This document shows positions 6,536-13,105 of a stretch of DNA of 13,736 nt, piece after piece; position 1 is the stretch's first letter, and each line of letters starts with the position of its first letter. A program made the position numbers and the translations under genes. The notes under the pieces were generated by a model, which saw only the letters and a program-made list of their open reading frames with translations, had not been told where the DNA came from and ran no database searches. Source of the stretch: an uncultured bacterium (GTDB lineage Bacteria > Bacillota > Clostridia > Oscillospirales > Oscillospiraceae); contig CASECK010000100.1 in NCBI GenBank assembly GCA_949286295.1, positions 1-13,736 of the forward strand, given 5' to 3'.

Positions 6536-7639
6536 TCACTGGGGCAGGGTCAGGTCCCCGGGCCGAATCCAGCCGATTTTGCGGAAGAACAGGCCGAACA
6601 GCCAGGCCAGCAGGGCGGGGAGCAGAAAGCAGATGAGCGCCAGCCCGGCCCAGTCGAAGGCGGTGACGGCCGGTTTCACCCCGGCGGCCACGTCGCTGAC
6701 CCAGCCGGCGTACACCCCAATCTGCCCCACCAGGCCGCAGGTGCCCATCCCCGCGGCCAGGCCCCCGGAGGGGTCGTTCATCTCCAGGTGGAACAGGCAG
6801 GTGGCCAGCGGGCCGGTGACGGCGGAGGTGAGGATGGCGGGCAGCCAGATGCGGGGGTTTTTCACAATATTAGGCATCTGGAGCATGGAGGTGCCCAGCC
6901 CCTGACTGACCAGCCCGCCCCACCGGTTCTCCCGGAAGGAGAGGACGGCGAACCCCACCATATTGGCGCAGCACCCGGCCACCGCCGCCCCTCCCGCCAG
7001 GCCGGTCAGGGACAGGGCGGCGCAGATGGCGGCCGAGGAGATGGGCAGGGTGAGGGCGATGCCGATGACCACGGAGACGACGATTCCCATCCAGAAGGGC
7101 TGCAGCTCGGTGGCCCACCGAATCAAAGCCCCCACCTGGTTGGCTGCCGCGCCGATGGCGGGGGCCAGCCAGGCGGACAGAGCCGCCCCCGCCAGGATGG
7201 TCGTCAGGGGGGTGACCAGGATGTCCACCTTGGTCTGTTTGCTCACCGCCTTGCCCAGTTCAGCGGCGAAGATGGCCACGAACAATACCGCCAGCGGGCC
7301 GCCCGCGCCGCCCAGGGCGTTGGAGGCGAAGCCCACCGTGGCCAGGGAGAACAGCACCAGGGGCGGGGCCTGAAGGGCATAGCCGATGGCCACCGCCATG
7401 GCCGGGCCGCTCATGGCTTTGGCCAGGCCGCCCACGGTGTAGGAGACGGCCTGCTCCCCGCTGCCCAGCACGGCCACCACCTGGGTGAGAAAGGGAATGT
7501 GAAACTGGACCCCGACGGTATCGATGATGGTGCCGATGAGCAGGGAGCAGAACAGACCCTGGGCCATGGCGCCCAGGGCGTCGATGCCGTACCGGCGGGC
7601 AGATATCTCGATGTTCTTCCGTTTCAGAAACTCTCGCAT
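6536..7639 (-). CDS. PTS EIIC-like (PTS_EIIC_2 family) membrane transporter
   Basis: This 367-residue, strongly hydrophobic protein has about 8-10 membrane segments after a short basic N-terminus (MREFLKRKNIEISARR). Gly-rich loops such as NALGGAGGP (108-115), KVDILVTPLTT (137-147), LPISSAAI (198-205) and GGLAAGMGTCGLVGQIG (292-308) fit the PTS_EIIC_2 (PF13303) family. These proteins stand alone, with no EIIA or EIIB domain here or next door, so phosphotransferase activity is doubtful and the substrate is unknown. The ATG at 7639 has an AAGGA site upstream. It has its own consensus promoter with a perfect palindrome over the transcription start, so expression is likely repressor-controlled. 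From memory, some relatives carry subsystem annotations as a predicted nicotinate-regulated transporter. The family call is good; the function is open. Confidence 0.82.
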   Translation of the reverse strand: MREFLKRKNIEISARRYGIDALGAMAQGLFCSLLIGTIIDTVGVQFHIPFLTQVVAVLGSGEQAVSYTVGGLAKAMSGPAMAVAIGYALQAPPLVLFSLATVGFASNALGGAGGPLAVLFVAIFAAELGKAVSKQTKVDILVTPLTTILAGAALSAWLAPAIGAAANQVGALIRWATELQPFWMGIVVSVVIGIALTLPISSAAICAALSLTGLAGGAAVAGCCANMVGFAVLSFRENRWGGLVSQGLGTSMLQMPNIVKNPRIWLPAILTSAVTGPLATCLFHLEMNDPSGGLAAGMGTCGLVGQIGVYAGWVSDVAAGVKPAVTAFDWAGLALICFLLPALLAWLFGLFFRKIGWIRPGDLTLPQ

Positions 7640-7670
7640 GGTCGCACATCCTTCCGGATAGAAATGACAA

Positions 7671-7704
7671 GGGCCATACAGGTGTCAAGACACCTGTATG
7701 GCCC
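7671..7704. promoter_or_regulatory. Operator-like perfect palindrome at the transcription start
   Basis: The arm GGGCCATACAGGTGTC (7671-7686) is repeated inverted without mismatch at 7689-7704 around a 2-base centre. It begins directly after the -10 box (7705-7710), so it covers about -1 to +28 of the transcript of the 6536-7639 gene. A dimeric repressor bound here would block initiation. The core ACAGGTGTC-N2-GACACCTGT resembles, from memory, the palindromes of the niacin repressor NiaR (YrxA) in Firmicutes. In RNA it would also form a 16-bp hairpin, so an attenuator or processing role is possible. Confidence 0.75.
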
Positions 7705-7732
7705 ATTATAGCGGCCAGCTTGGGTTTGTCAA
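7705..7732 (-). promoter_or_regulatory. Sigma-A type promoter for the PTS EIIC-like gene
   Basis: On the minus strand, TTGACA (7727-7732), a 16-base spacer and TATAAT (7705-7710) are perfect hexamers. The -35 lies only 19 bases past the stop of the upstream muramidase gene, and the -10 abuts the palindrome at 7671-7704. The predicted start is near 7698, about 60 bases before the ATG. Confidence 0.9.
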
Positions 7733-7751
7733 GTGGATTTTGTCCCGGCGC

Positions 7752-9191
7752 TCAGCTCCGGCCCCACAGGCTCCAGTCGGCCAGGCACACGTTCAAGTCC
7801 ACGCGGGTGGGGATGCCGGGGACGGTGCCGTTGCTGGAGTACTGCCACATATCATAGTGGTAGCGGTAGCTGGTGGGGGCCCAGCCGGTGGTGTAGTGGG
7901 CCAGCCAGAAGGGGTAGTCCTGCAAATACTCCAACTGGATGCCGCCGGCGTATATCTTGGAGGGGCTGCCGTAGGTCATGGGCAGATAGCCCGCCTGCTC
8001 GATGATGGAGCAGAAGGCCAGGGCGCACTGAGTGACGGTCTGCCCGTCGGTATCCCGGGTGCGGGAGGACTCCTCGTCCACGCTCTCCCAGTCGAACACC
8101 ACCGGGTAGGTGATATCATAGCCCTCCAGCCACTCCAGCAGCAGGTAGGCCTCCTCCCGGGCCTCCTCCACGGTGACGGCCTGGGAGAAGAAGTATACCC
8201 CCACGTCCAGGCCGTTGGCCAGGGCGCCGCGGATATTGTCGTCAAAGTAGCGGTCCTTGTTCAGCGTCGGGTTGTAATAGCCCCGGTACCCGGCCCGAAT
8301 CATGGCAAAATCCACCCCGGCGGCGGCCACCTGGCTCCAGTCAATCTGCTGCTGGTGGGAGGAGACGTCTACCCCCACGTGGCTCGGCCCGTCCCACTGG
8401 TAGGTGAGGAAGCTGCCGTCGATGGCGTACAGGGCGCTGTTATACCGGTTGGGGGCGACGGGGACGGCCTCCGGCGAGGCGGGTCCGGCGGGCTCCGTGG
8501 GTTCCGCGGGGTCCGGCGGGGAGAGAAAAGCGCGCTCATAGGCCAGGAGGATGGCCGCCCCCTCGGCCCGGGTGGTGTGGCCGGCGTAGTCAAACAGGCC
8601 GTCGTCCTTGCCGCCCATCAGCCCCACCGACCAGGCCCACTCCACCGCGTCGATGGCCCAGGGGGAGATGTCCGCCCGGTCGGCGAAGGGAGCGGCCCGC
8701 TGGGACAGCTGCCTGCCCTGAGTCTGCCAGAGGATGACGGCCATCTGCTCCCGGGTGATGGGGTCGTCGGGGCCGAAGGTGCCGTCGTCATAGCCGGTGA
8801 TGAATCCCTCCTGCCAGGCCCAGAGGATGGCGCTGGCGTGAGGACCCTGGGGGTCCACGTCGGAGAAGGGGTAGACGGCCTGCTGCCGCGCCGCCTTCTG
8901 GTCTTTTTCCTCCAGGCCGCTGTCATACTCCTTCCCCTCTAAGGAGACCACGGGCCGGTCGGCCAGGCGGTACAGGGCCTGGGCCAGCACCGCCCGGGTC
9001 ACCGGCTCCTCGGGGCCGAAGCGGCCGCCGCTCAGGCCGTCCATGATTTCCTCTTCCAGGCAGTACTCCACATACTGGGCGTACCAGGCGTCCTCCGGCA
9101 CGTCGGAGAAGGCCGGCTGGGCGGCGGCGCGGGCGGGGAGGAGAGTCAGGACCAGGGTCAAGGCGAGCAGGGCGGGTATGAGTTTTCTCAT
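7752..9191 (-). CDS. Secreted SLH-domain GH25 muramidase (lysozyme)
   Basis: This 479-residue exported protein probably cleaves peptidoglycan (beta-1,4 N-acetylmuramyl bond) at the cell surface. It has a signal peptide (1-24, MRKLIPALLALTLVLTLLPA, cut near ARAAA-QP) and three SLH modules (about 28-78, 108-156 and 168-218; FSDVP/FSDVD, DGTFGPDDPITREQM) that anchor to secondary wall polymer. A Pro/Glu/Thr linker (225-245) follows, then a GH25 barrel from about 268. GH25 features are GVDVSSHQ with D275, FDWES with D367 and E369, and a closing VDLNVCL. These are the expected acidic catalytic residues, so the enzyme looks active. The ATG at 9191 has AGAGGAAG upstream. It follows the WYL regulator by 45 bases on the same strand and is probably last in that operon. 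No terminator hairpin lies between its stop and the next promoter, except the palindrome at 7671-7704. Confidence 0.93.
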   Translation of the reverse strand: MRKLIPALLALTLVLTLLPARAAAQPAFSDVPEDAWYAQYVEYCLEEEIMDGLSGGRFGPEEPVTRAVLAQALYRLADRPVVSLEGKEYDSGLEEKDQKAARQQAVYPFSDVDPQGPHASAILWAWQEGFITGYDDGTFGPDDPITREQMAVILWQTQGRQLSQRAAPFADRADISPWAIDAVEWAWSVGLMGGKDDGLFDYAGHTTRAEGAAILLAYERAFLSPPDPAEPTEPAGPASPEAVPVAPNRYNSALYAIDGSFLTYQWDGPSHVGVDVSSHQQQIDWSQVAAAGVDFAMIRAGYRGYYNPTLNKDRYFDDNIRGALANGLDVGVYFFSQAVTVEEAREEAYLLLEWLEGYDITYPVVFDWESVDEESSRTRDTDGQTVTQCALAFCSIIEQAGYLPMTYGSPSKIYAGGIQLEYLQDYPFWLAHYTTGWAPTSYRYHYDMWQYSSNGTVPGIPTRVDLNVCLADWSLWGRS

Positions 9192-9236
9192 AAAAGCTTC
9201 CTCTCTTTTGTTTCTCTGTCTGGTGGGGCGTCCGGC

Positions 9237-10223
9237 TCAGGCCAGCTGCCTGGCCGCCGCCTCCAGCTTCCGCCGGTAGAGGCACACCGCCTCCCGGGGG
9301 GCGGTGATGGTGAGACTGCCGTCCAGCCCGAAGAGCCAGCCAAAAAACTGGGGACTGAGCACCACGGGCAGGGTGACGGTGAAGTGGTCCGGGCCGTCGG
9401 GGGCCAGAATTACCTCTTGGCCAAACCGGTCCCACACCAGCCCCGCCTTGTCCCGCAGGCCCCGGAGGGTGACCTTCATCTCTGGGCCGGAGTACATCCC
9501 AAAGTGCTTCTGGCCGTACTGGGCGATTTGAAAATCGGGGTACTGCTCCCGCCCCTCCCGGGGCAGGCAGGTCAGGGCGATCTCGGTCATCTTGTCCACC
9601 CGGTAGTGGCGCATCTCCCGGTGGGCGTGGTCAAAGGCCACCAGGTAGTAGTTCTCGCTGTTCCATATCAGCCCGAAGGGAGACACGGCGTACCGCCGCC
9701 CCTCCCGGTGGAACACCTTCTGGCGGTGGATGTCATAGTCAAAGTATTTAAAGGTGATGGCCTTCTGCCCGGCGATGGCGGTGTGCAGCTTGTCCACGTT
9801 GTAGTAGATGCTCTCGTTCATCACCTTGATGCGCCCGGAGACATAGACCTGCCGCTGGAGCTGGCCGGCCTGGTGGACGCTGGCCAGAGCTTCCAGCTTG
9901 CGGATGAGCGCGTCGCTTTTTTTCTGGGTGATGAACCGGGAGGACTGCACCGCGTCCATGAGCAGCTTCACCTCGGGCAGCTCAAACTCCCGCTCTCCGA
10001 TGAACCAGCCCGGGGCCTTCCCCTTCCGGCACTGTACGTCCAGCCCGAACAGGCGCAGGGCCTCCAAGTCGTCGTAGACGCTCTTTCGCTCGGCCCGGAT
10101 GCCCTCCCGCTCCAAGGCCTGGATGAGCTGGGCCACGGACAGGGGGTGGTCCTCGTCGGTCTGGCGCAGCAGGATGCGGGACAGGTGGAGCAGCTTGGTC
10201 TTCTGGTTGGCGCTTTTCGCCAT
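9237..10223 (-). CDS. WYL-domain transcriptional regulator
   Basis: This 328-residue DNA-binding regulator has an N-terminal winged helix (about 8-75, with LSVAQLIQALEREGIRAERK and SVYDDLEALRLFG) and a WYL ligand-sensing domain (about 140-215). The WYL domain carries SPFGLIWNSENYYLVAFD and the RHYRVDKM strand; a WCX-like C-terminal domain follows (to 328). The start at 10223 is chosen because AAGGAGG lies 9 bases upstream; an ATG at 10232 abuts that site and cannot use it. WYL proteins often sense nucleotides or nucleic acids and act as repressors or activators; the ligand here is unknown. It lies between the ArsC-like gene (67 bases upstream) and the SLH-GH25 gene (45 bases downstream) on the same strand, so wall hydrolase control is a plausible but unproven role. 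Confidence 0.92.
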   Translation of the reverse strand: MAKSANQKTKLLHLSRILLRQTDEDHPLSVAQLIQALEREGIRAERKSVYDDLEALRLFGLDVQCRKGKAPGWFIGEREFELPEVKLLMDAVQSSRFITQKKSDALIRKLEALASVHQAGQLQRQVYVSGRIKVMNESIYYNVDKLHTAIAGQKAITFKYFDYDIHRQKVFHREGRRYAVSPFGLIWNSENYYLVAFDHAHREMRHYRVDKMTEIALTCLPREGREQYPDFQIAQYGQKHFGMYSGPEMKVTLRGLRDKAGLVWDRFGQEVILAPDGPDHFTVTLPVVLSPQFFGWLFGLDGSLTITAPREAVCLYRRKLEAAARQLA

Positions 10224-10290
10224 GCGATTCATCCTCCTTTTCCGGAATGCCCCCTGAGCATACCAGGAGAAACGTCCCTTAAACCGGACT

Positions 10291-10623
10291 TTATGTCCAC
10301 CCCTCCCACACCTGGGGACAGTAGCCCACGGTGGCCTGCCTGCCGTTGCGGACGATGGGGGTGCGCAGCAGGGAGGGGTCCTCAAACAGCCGGTTCAGCT
10401 TGGCCTGGCCGCCGGCCAGATAGGACACCAGGACCGCGTCCGGGTGGCTGGGGTCCACCATATTGTCCAGCCCCACGGCGTTTTTTACGCCGGTCAGCTC
10501 CCCCAAACTCATGCCGTGCTTTGCCAGGTCCACCGCCTGAAAGGGGATGCGCCGCTCCTTGAACCAGCGCTGGGCCTTTTTTGTGTCAAAGCACTTGCTG
10601 GTTCCAAAAATCTGGATATTCAT
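10291..10623 (-). CDS. ArsC/Spx family thioredoxin-fold protein
   Basis: This 110-residue protein of the arsenate reductase/Spx/YffB superfamily begins MNIQIFGTSKCFDTKKAQRW and has the conserved RTPIVRNG motif (87-94). The redox site has a single Cys, C11, with Thr at the +3 place instead of a second Cys (CFDT), so a CXXC disulfide switch as in Spx is not possible. C102 near the end is the only other cysteine. The protein may reduce arsenate or a thiol substrate, or act as a regulator; the sequence does not tell. GAAGGAGG precedes the ATG, and the ATG overlaps the stop of the DUF1653 gene (ATGA), which implies translational coupling. Confidence 0.88.
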   Translation of the reverse strand: MNIQIFGTSKCFDTKKAQRWFKERRIPFQAVDLAKHGMSLGELTGVKNAVGLDNMVDPSHPDAVLVSYLAGGQAKLNRLFEDPSLLRTPIVRNGRQATVGYCPQVWEGWT

Positions 10624-10838
10624 GGTTCCTCCTTCATGGGGAGAAAGCGGGGGCCGGAGTACCCCTCCCGGTCCACCCACTGGTTCCACATGGCCGCCGG
10701 CCGGACCCACAGCGCCCCGTCCCCGTACAAGGGGCGGTAGACGACCATGGGCTCCAGGGTCTCTGAGTGCCGGGCGGTGCCCAGAACTTGGTATTCCCCG
10801 CCCTTGAAGTGCCGGTAACGGCCTGGTTCGACCTGCAT
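10620..10838 (-). CDS. DUF1653 domain protein
   Basis: This 72-residue protein matches the DUF1653 pattern across its length: GRYRHFKGGEYQVLGTARHS, PMVVYRPLYGDGALWVRP, then a Trp-rich end with PRFLPM. DUF1653 is a small, probably SH3-like beta domain, often about 70 residues, of unknown function. The ATG at 10838 has AAGGAGG 8 bases upstream. It is first in the leftward operon and its stop overlaps the start of the ArsC-like gene by 4 bases. A promoter lies at 10874-10902. Confidence 0.9.
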   Translation of the reverse strand: MQVEPGRYRHFKGGEYQVLGTARHSETLEPMVVYRPLYGDGALWVRPAAMWNQWVDREGYSGPRFLPMKEEP

Positions 10839-10873
10839 GGTCCGCCGCCTCCTTTTGTGGTTTGCCGGGGAAC

Positions 10874-10902
10874 ATTATAGCATATCCCTCCGGCCGGCAC
10901 AA
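10874..10902 (-). promoter_or_regulatory. Promoter for the DUF1653-ArsC-WYL-muramidase operon
   Basis: On the minus strand, TATAAT (10874-10879) has an extended -10 TGC just before it (ATGCTATAAT). A weak -35 TTGTGC (10897-10902) lies 17 bases away. It is about 36 bases before the DUF1653 start codon. No other promoter of this quality was seen before the muramidase gene. Confidence 0.7.
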
Positions 10903-10988
10903 GCCGTAACCCAAACGCGGGGCGGCGTTTTTGCGCAATGTGCCCAACCGGGGCGCCGCCGCCCGCGGGGTTGTTTTTCGCAAACGCA

Positions 10989-11021
10989 TAGTATACTTCC
11001 GCGAAATTTTGTGGTATACTA
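10989..11021 (+). promoter_or_regulatory. Extended -10 promoter with inverted repeat upstream of RNase J
   Basis: TGG-TATACT at 11012-11020 is an extended -10 element on the plus strand. The place for a -35 (10992-10997) holds TATACT rather than a -35 hexamer. TAGTATAC (10989-10996) and GTATACTA (11014-11021) form an inverted repeat with 17 bases between, so a dimeric regulator might overlap the promoter. Transcription would start near 11027, giving a leader of about 335 bases. Confidence 0.55.
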
Positions 11022-11026
11022 AGCTT

Positions 11027-11361
11027 GTTATTTTATAGGTTTATACGCGGGATATTCCGGGAGCCCGGCTCCCGCCCGCGTGTGAATATAGTCCGCCGGC
11101 CCGCACCGTATGTGCAGGCGGGAACGGCCGCGGAACACCATTTGGACAGAAAAGCCGGCGGGGCGAAGGGGCCCGCGGCCATCCGGCGAGGCAGGGCCGG
11201 TATGGACGCGGCCCTTCGTCCGGCAGCCGTGCCTGGGGCACGGCTGCTTTGCTGCGGCCTTTTCTGCCCGCTTAAAAGGCGCCTGGCCGCTTCATAGGCG
11301 GCGCCAGGCGCAAGTCCGGCCCCAACGGGGCATACATATTTGGAACAATAAAGGAGTTATT
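11027..11361 (+). promoter_or_regulatory. Long structured untranslated leader of RNase J gene
   Basis: This 335-base stretch has no convincing gene. By eye it holds several stems: ACGCGGG (11045-11051) with CCCGCGT (11075-11081) enclosing CGGGAGC-CCG-GCTCCCG (11058-11074); GGCCGCGG (11126-11133) with CCGCGGCC (11173-11180); a strong hairpin at 11223-11247; and GCGCCTGGC (11279-11287) with GCCAGGCGC (11303-11311). It may be a regulatory 5' UTR of rnj or a separate small RNA ending near 11265. It does not show the conserved cores of RNase P RNA, tmRNA, SRP RNA or a T-box. The frame of rnj is open through part of it, but RNase J homology begins only at 11362. The rest of the intergenic space (10903-10988) holds only a loose GC-rich inverted repeat. 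Confidence 0.5.
11223..11247 (+). terminator. Terminator-like hairpin inside the RNase J leader
   Basis: GCAGCCGTGCC (11223-11233) pairs perfectly with GGCACGGCTGC (11237-11247) around a TGG loop. TTT follows at once and TTTT comes 12 bases later, so the U-tract is broken. It could be a leaky attenuator before rnj or the 3' end of a small RNA starting near 11027; it could also be only a stability hairpin. Confidence 0.4.
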
Positions 11362-13020
11362 ATGGCAGAAAAACTGAAAATTATTTCCCTTGGCGGCCTC
11401 AATGAGATCGGCAAGAACCTGACCGTGTACGAGTATGGCGGCGATATCGTTGTGGTGGACTGCGGTATGGGCTTTCCGGACGACGATATGTACGGCATCG
11501 ACGTGGTCATCCCCGATGTGAGCTACCTGATCAAAAACCAGCAGAAGATTCGGGGCATTTTCATCACCCACGGCCACGAGGACCACATCGGCGCGCTGCC
11601 CTATGTGCTGCGCTCCATCAACGCGCCTATCTACGCCACCCGGATGTCCGCCGGCCTCATCAAGCTGAAGCTGGAGGAGCACCGGCTGCTGGACCGGACC
11701 AAGCTCATCACTTGCGAGTCCGGCGACGTGGTGAAGGCGGGGAAGTTCTCTGTGGAGTTTATCCATGTGAACCACTCCATCGCCGACGCGGTGGCCTTTG
11801 CCATCAAGTGCCCGGTGGGCACCTGCGTCCACACCGGCGACTTCAAAATTGACACCACCCCCATCCAGGGGGGGATGATGGACCTGGCCCGCCTGGGCGA
11901 GCTGGGCAAGGAGGGGGTGCTGGCCCTGCTGGCCGACTCCACCAACGTGGAGCGCCCGGGCTACACCCGCTCCGAGCGCAGCGTGGGCGCCGCCTTCGAC
12001 GCGCTGTTCCGGGGCTGCGAGGAGCGCATCATCGTCACCACCTTCGCCTCCAACGTGGACCGGGTGCAGCAGATTATCGACGTGGCCGCCCGGTACGGCC
12101 GCAAGGTGGCGGTCACCGGCCGGAGCATGGAGAACGCCATGAAAGTGGCCTCCGAGCTGGGCTATATGAATATCCCCGACGGCATTTTGATGGACCTGAA
12201 CCACATCAAGTCCCTGCCCAAGAACCGGGTGTGCATCATCACCACCGGCAGCCAGGGGGAGACTATGTCCGCCCTGACCCGGATGGCCTTCAACACCCAC
12301 CGGCAGGTGGACCTGATGGCCGGGGACCGGGTCATCATCTCCGCCTCCGCCATTCCCGGCAACGAAAACGCCATCGGCAACGTGATTAACGAGCTGTACC
12401 GCCGGGGGGTGGAGGTGATGAACGAGCGGGAGCTGACCCTCCATGTGTCCGGCCACGCCTGCCAGGAGGAGCTGAAGATTGTCCACGCCCTGGTCAAGCC
12501 AAAGTTCTTCATCCCCGTCCACGGGGAGCAGCGGATGCTCCAGATTCACGCCAAGCTGGCCCGGCAGATGGGCATGGACCCCCGGCATATCCTGGTGAGC
12601 GAGATTGGCAAGGTGATGGAGTTCACCGCCAACAGCGCCAAGGTGACCGGCACCGTCACCGCCGGGCAGGTCTTTGTGGACGGCTACGGCGTGGGCGACG
12701 TGGGCAGCGTGGTCCTCCGGGACCGGCGGCACCTGGCCCAGGACGGCGTCATTGTGGTGGTGCTGTCCATGTCCGGGGAGGACGGCTCCCTGGTCTCCGG
12801 CCCGGACATCATCACCCGGGGCTTTGTCTATGTGAAGGAGTCCGAGGGGCTGATGGAGGAGCTGCGCCAGGTGGCCGCCCAGGCCATCGAGAGCGTGGAT
12901 ACCCGCTATTCCACCGACTGGTCGGCCATCAAGAGCGCTATTAAGGGCGACCTGTCCGGCTATCTGTACAAGAAGACCAAGCGCAGCCCCATGATACTTC
13001 CGGTCATCATGGAGGTCTGA
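11362..13020 (+). CDS. rnj: Ribonuclease J
   Basis: This 552-residue metallo-beta-lactamase/beta-CASP ribonuclease acts in mRNA decay and RNA maturation with endonuclease and 5'-3' exonuclease activity; the length matches RNase J1/J2 (about 555). The metal site is visible: THGHEDHIG (69-77; H70, H72, D74, H75), H138 in VNHS, H157 and D160 in HTGDFKID, and H387 in PVHGEQ. The beta-CASP part includes TTFASNVDR (226-234) and HVSGHA (361-366). All catalytic ligands expected for J1 are present, so it should be active. The ATG at 11362 is preceded by AAGGAG with good spacing, and MAEKLKIISLGGLNEIGKN is the normal N-terminus. It is monocistronic, with a long leader before it and a strong terminator after. 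Confidence 0.96.
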   Translation: MAEKLKIISLGGLNEIGKNLTVYEYGGDIVVVDCGMGFPDDDMYGIDVVIPDVSYLIKNQQKIRGIFITHGHEDHIGALPYVLRSINAPIYATRMSAGLIKLKLEEHRLLDRTKLITCESGDVVKAGKFSVEFIHVNHSIADAVAFAIKCPVGTCVHTGDFKIDTTPIQGGMMDLARLGELGKEGVLALLADSTNVERPGYTRSERSVGAAFDALFRGCEERIIVTTFASNVDRVQQIIDVAARYGRKVAVTGRSMENAMKVASELGYMNIPDGILMDLNHIKSLPKNRVCIITTGSQGETMSALTRMAFNTHRQVDLMAGDRVIISASAIPGNENAIGNVINELYRRGVEVMNERELTLHVSGHACQEELKIVHALVKPKFFIPVHGEQRMLQIHAKLARQMGMDPRHILVSEIGKVMEFTANSAKVTGTVTAGQVFVDGYGVGDVGSVVLRDRRHLAQDGVIVVVLSMSGEDGSLVSGPDIITRGFVYVKESEGLMEELRQVAAQAIESVDTRYSTDWSAIKSAIKGDLSGYLYKKTKRSPMILPVIMEV

Positions 13021-13041
13021 GCCGCCCGCCTCTGGCGGAGA

Positions 13042-13078
13042 AAAGGGCGCTGTTTCCGATGGAAACAGCGCCCTTTTT
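13042..13078. terminator. Bidirectional intrinsic terminator after RNase J
   Basis: AAAGGGCGCTGTTTCC (13042-13057) pairs perfectly with 13061-13076 around a GAT loop, and the plus strand runs into TTTTT (13074-13078). The complement of the A-run at 13041-13044 gives a T-run on the minus strand. It sits between the stop of rnj (13020) and the stop of ilvD (13106). Confidence 0.95.
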
Positions 13079-13105
13079 GCATCTTGATTCGGCCCCGGCG
13101 GCCGC

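Noticed and set aside
7698..8942. Plus-strand open frame (414 codons) opposite the muramidase
   Set aside because: It is a low-complexity Gly/Val/His composition from antisense GC bias; the minus-strand protein has signal peptide, SLH and GH25 domains.
10920..10964. GC-rich inverted repeat (GGGCGGCG with CGCCGCCC) followed by a T-run at 10974
   Set aside because: The loop is about 29 bases, the T-run is 9 bases from the stem, and no gene reads into it on the plus strand; it is probably chance in GC-rich DNA.
11027..11265. Possible RNase P RNA, tmRNA, SRP RNA, 6S RNA or T-box
   Set aside because: The conserved cores I would expect (for example GAGGAAAGTCC of RNase P RNA, or the T-box AGGGTGGNACCGCG) are absent; 6S RNA could not be excluded but no matching central bubble was seen.
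11110..11361. In-frame upstream extension of RNase J by 84 residues (possible start at 11110)
   Set aside because: The extension is Arg/Pro-rich and GC-driven, crosses several RNA hairpins, has no good ribosome binding site, and RNase J homology starts exactly at the ATG at 11362 behind AAGGAG.
11272..12732. Long minus-strand open frame (486 codons) opposite RNase J
   Set aside because: It has the same antisense His/Gly/Val bias, no start signals, and RNase J is unambiguous.
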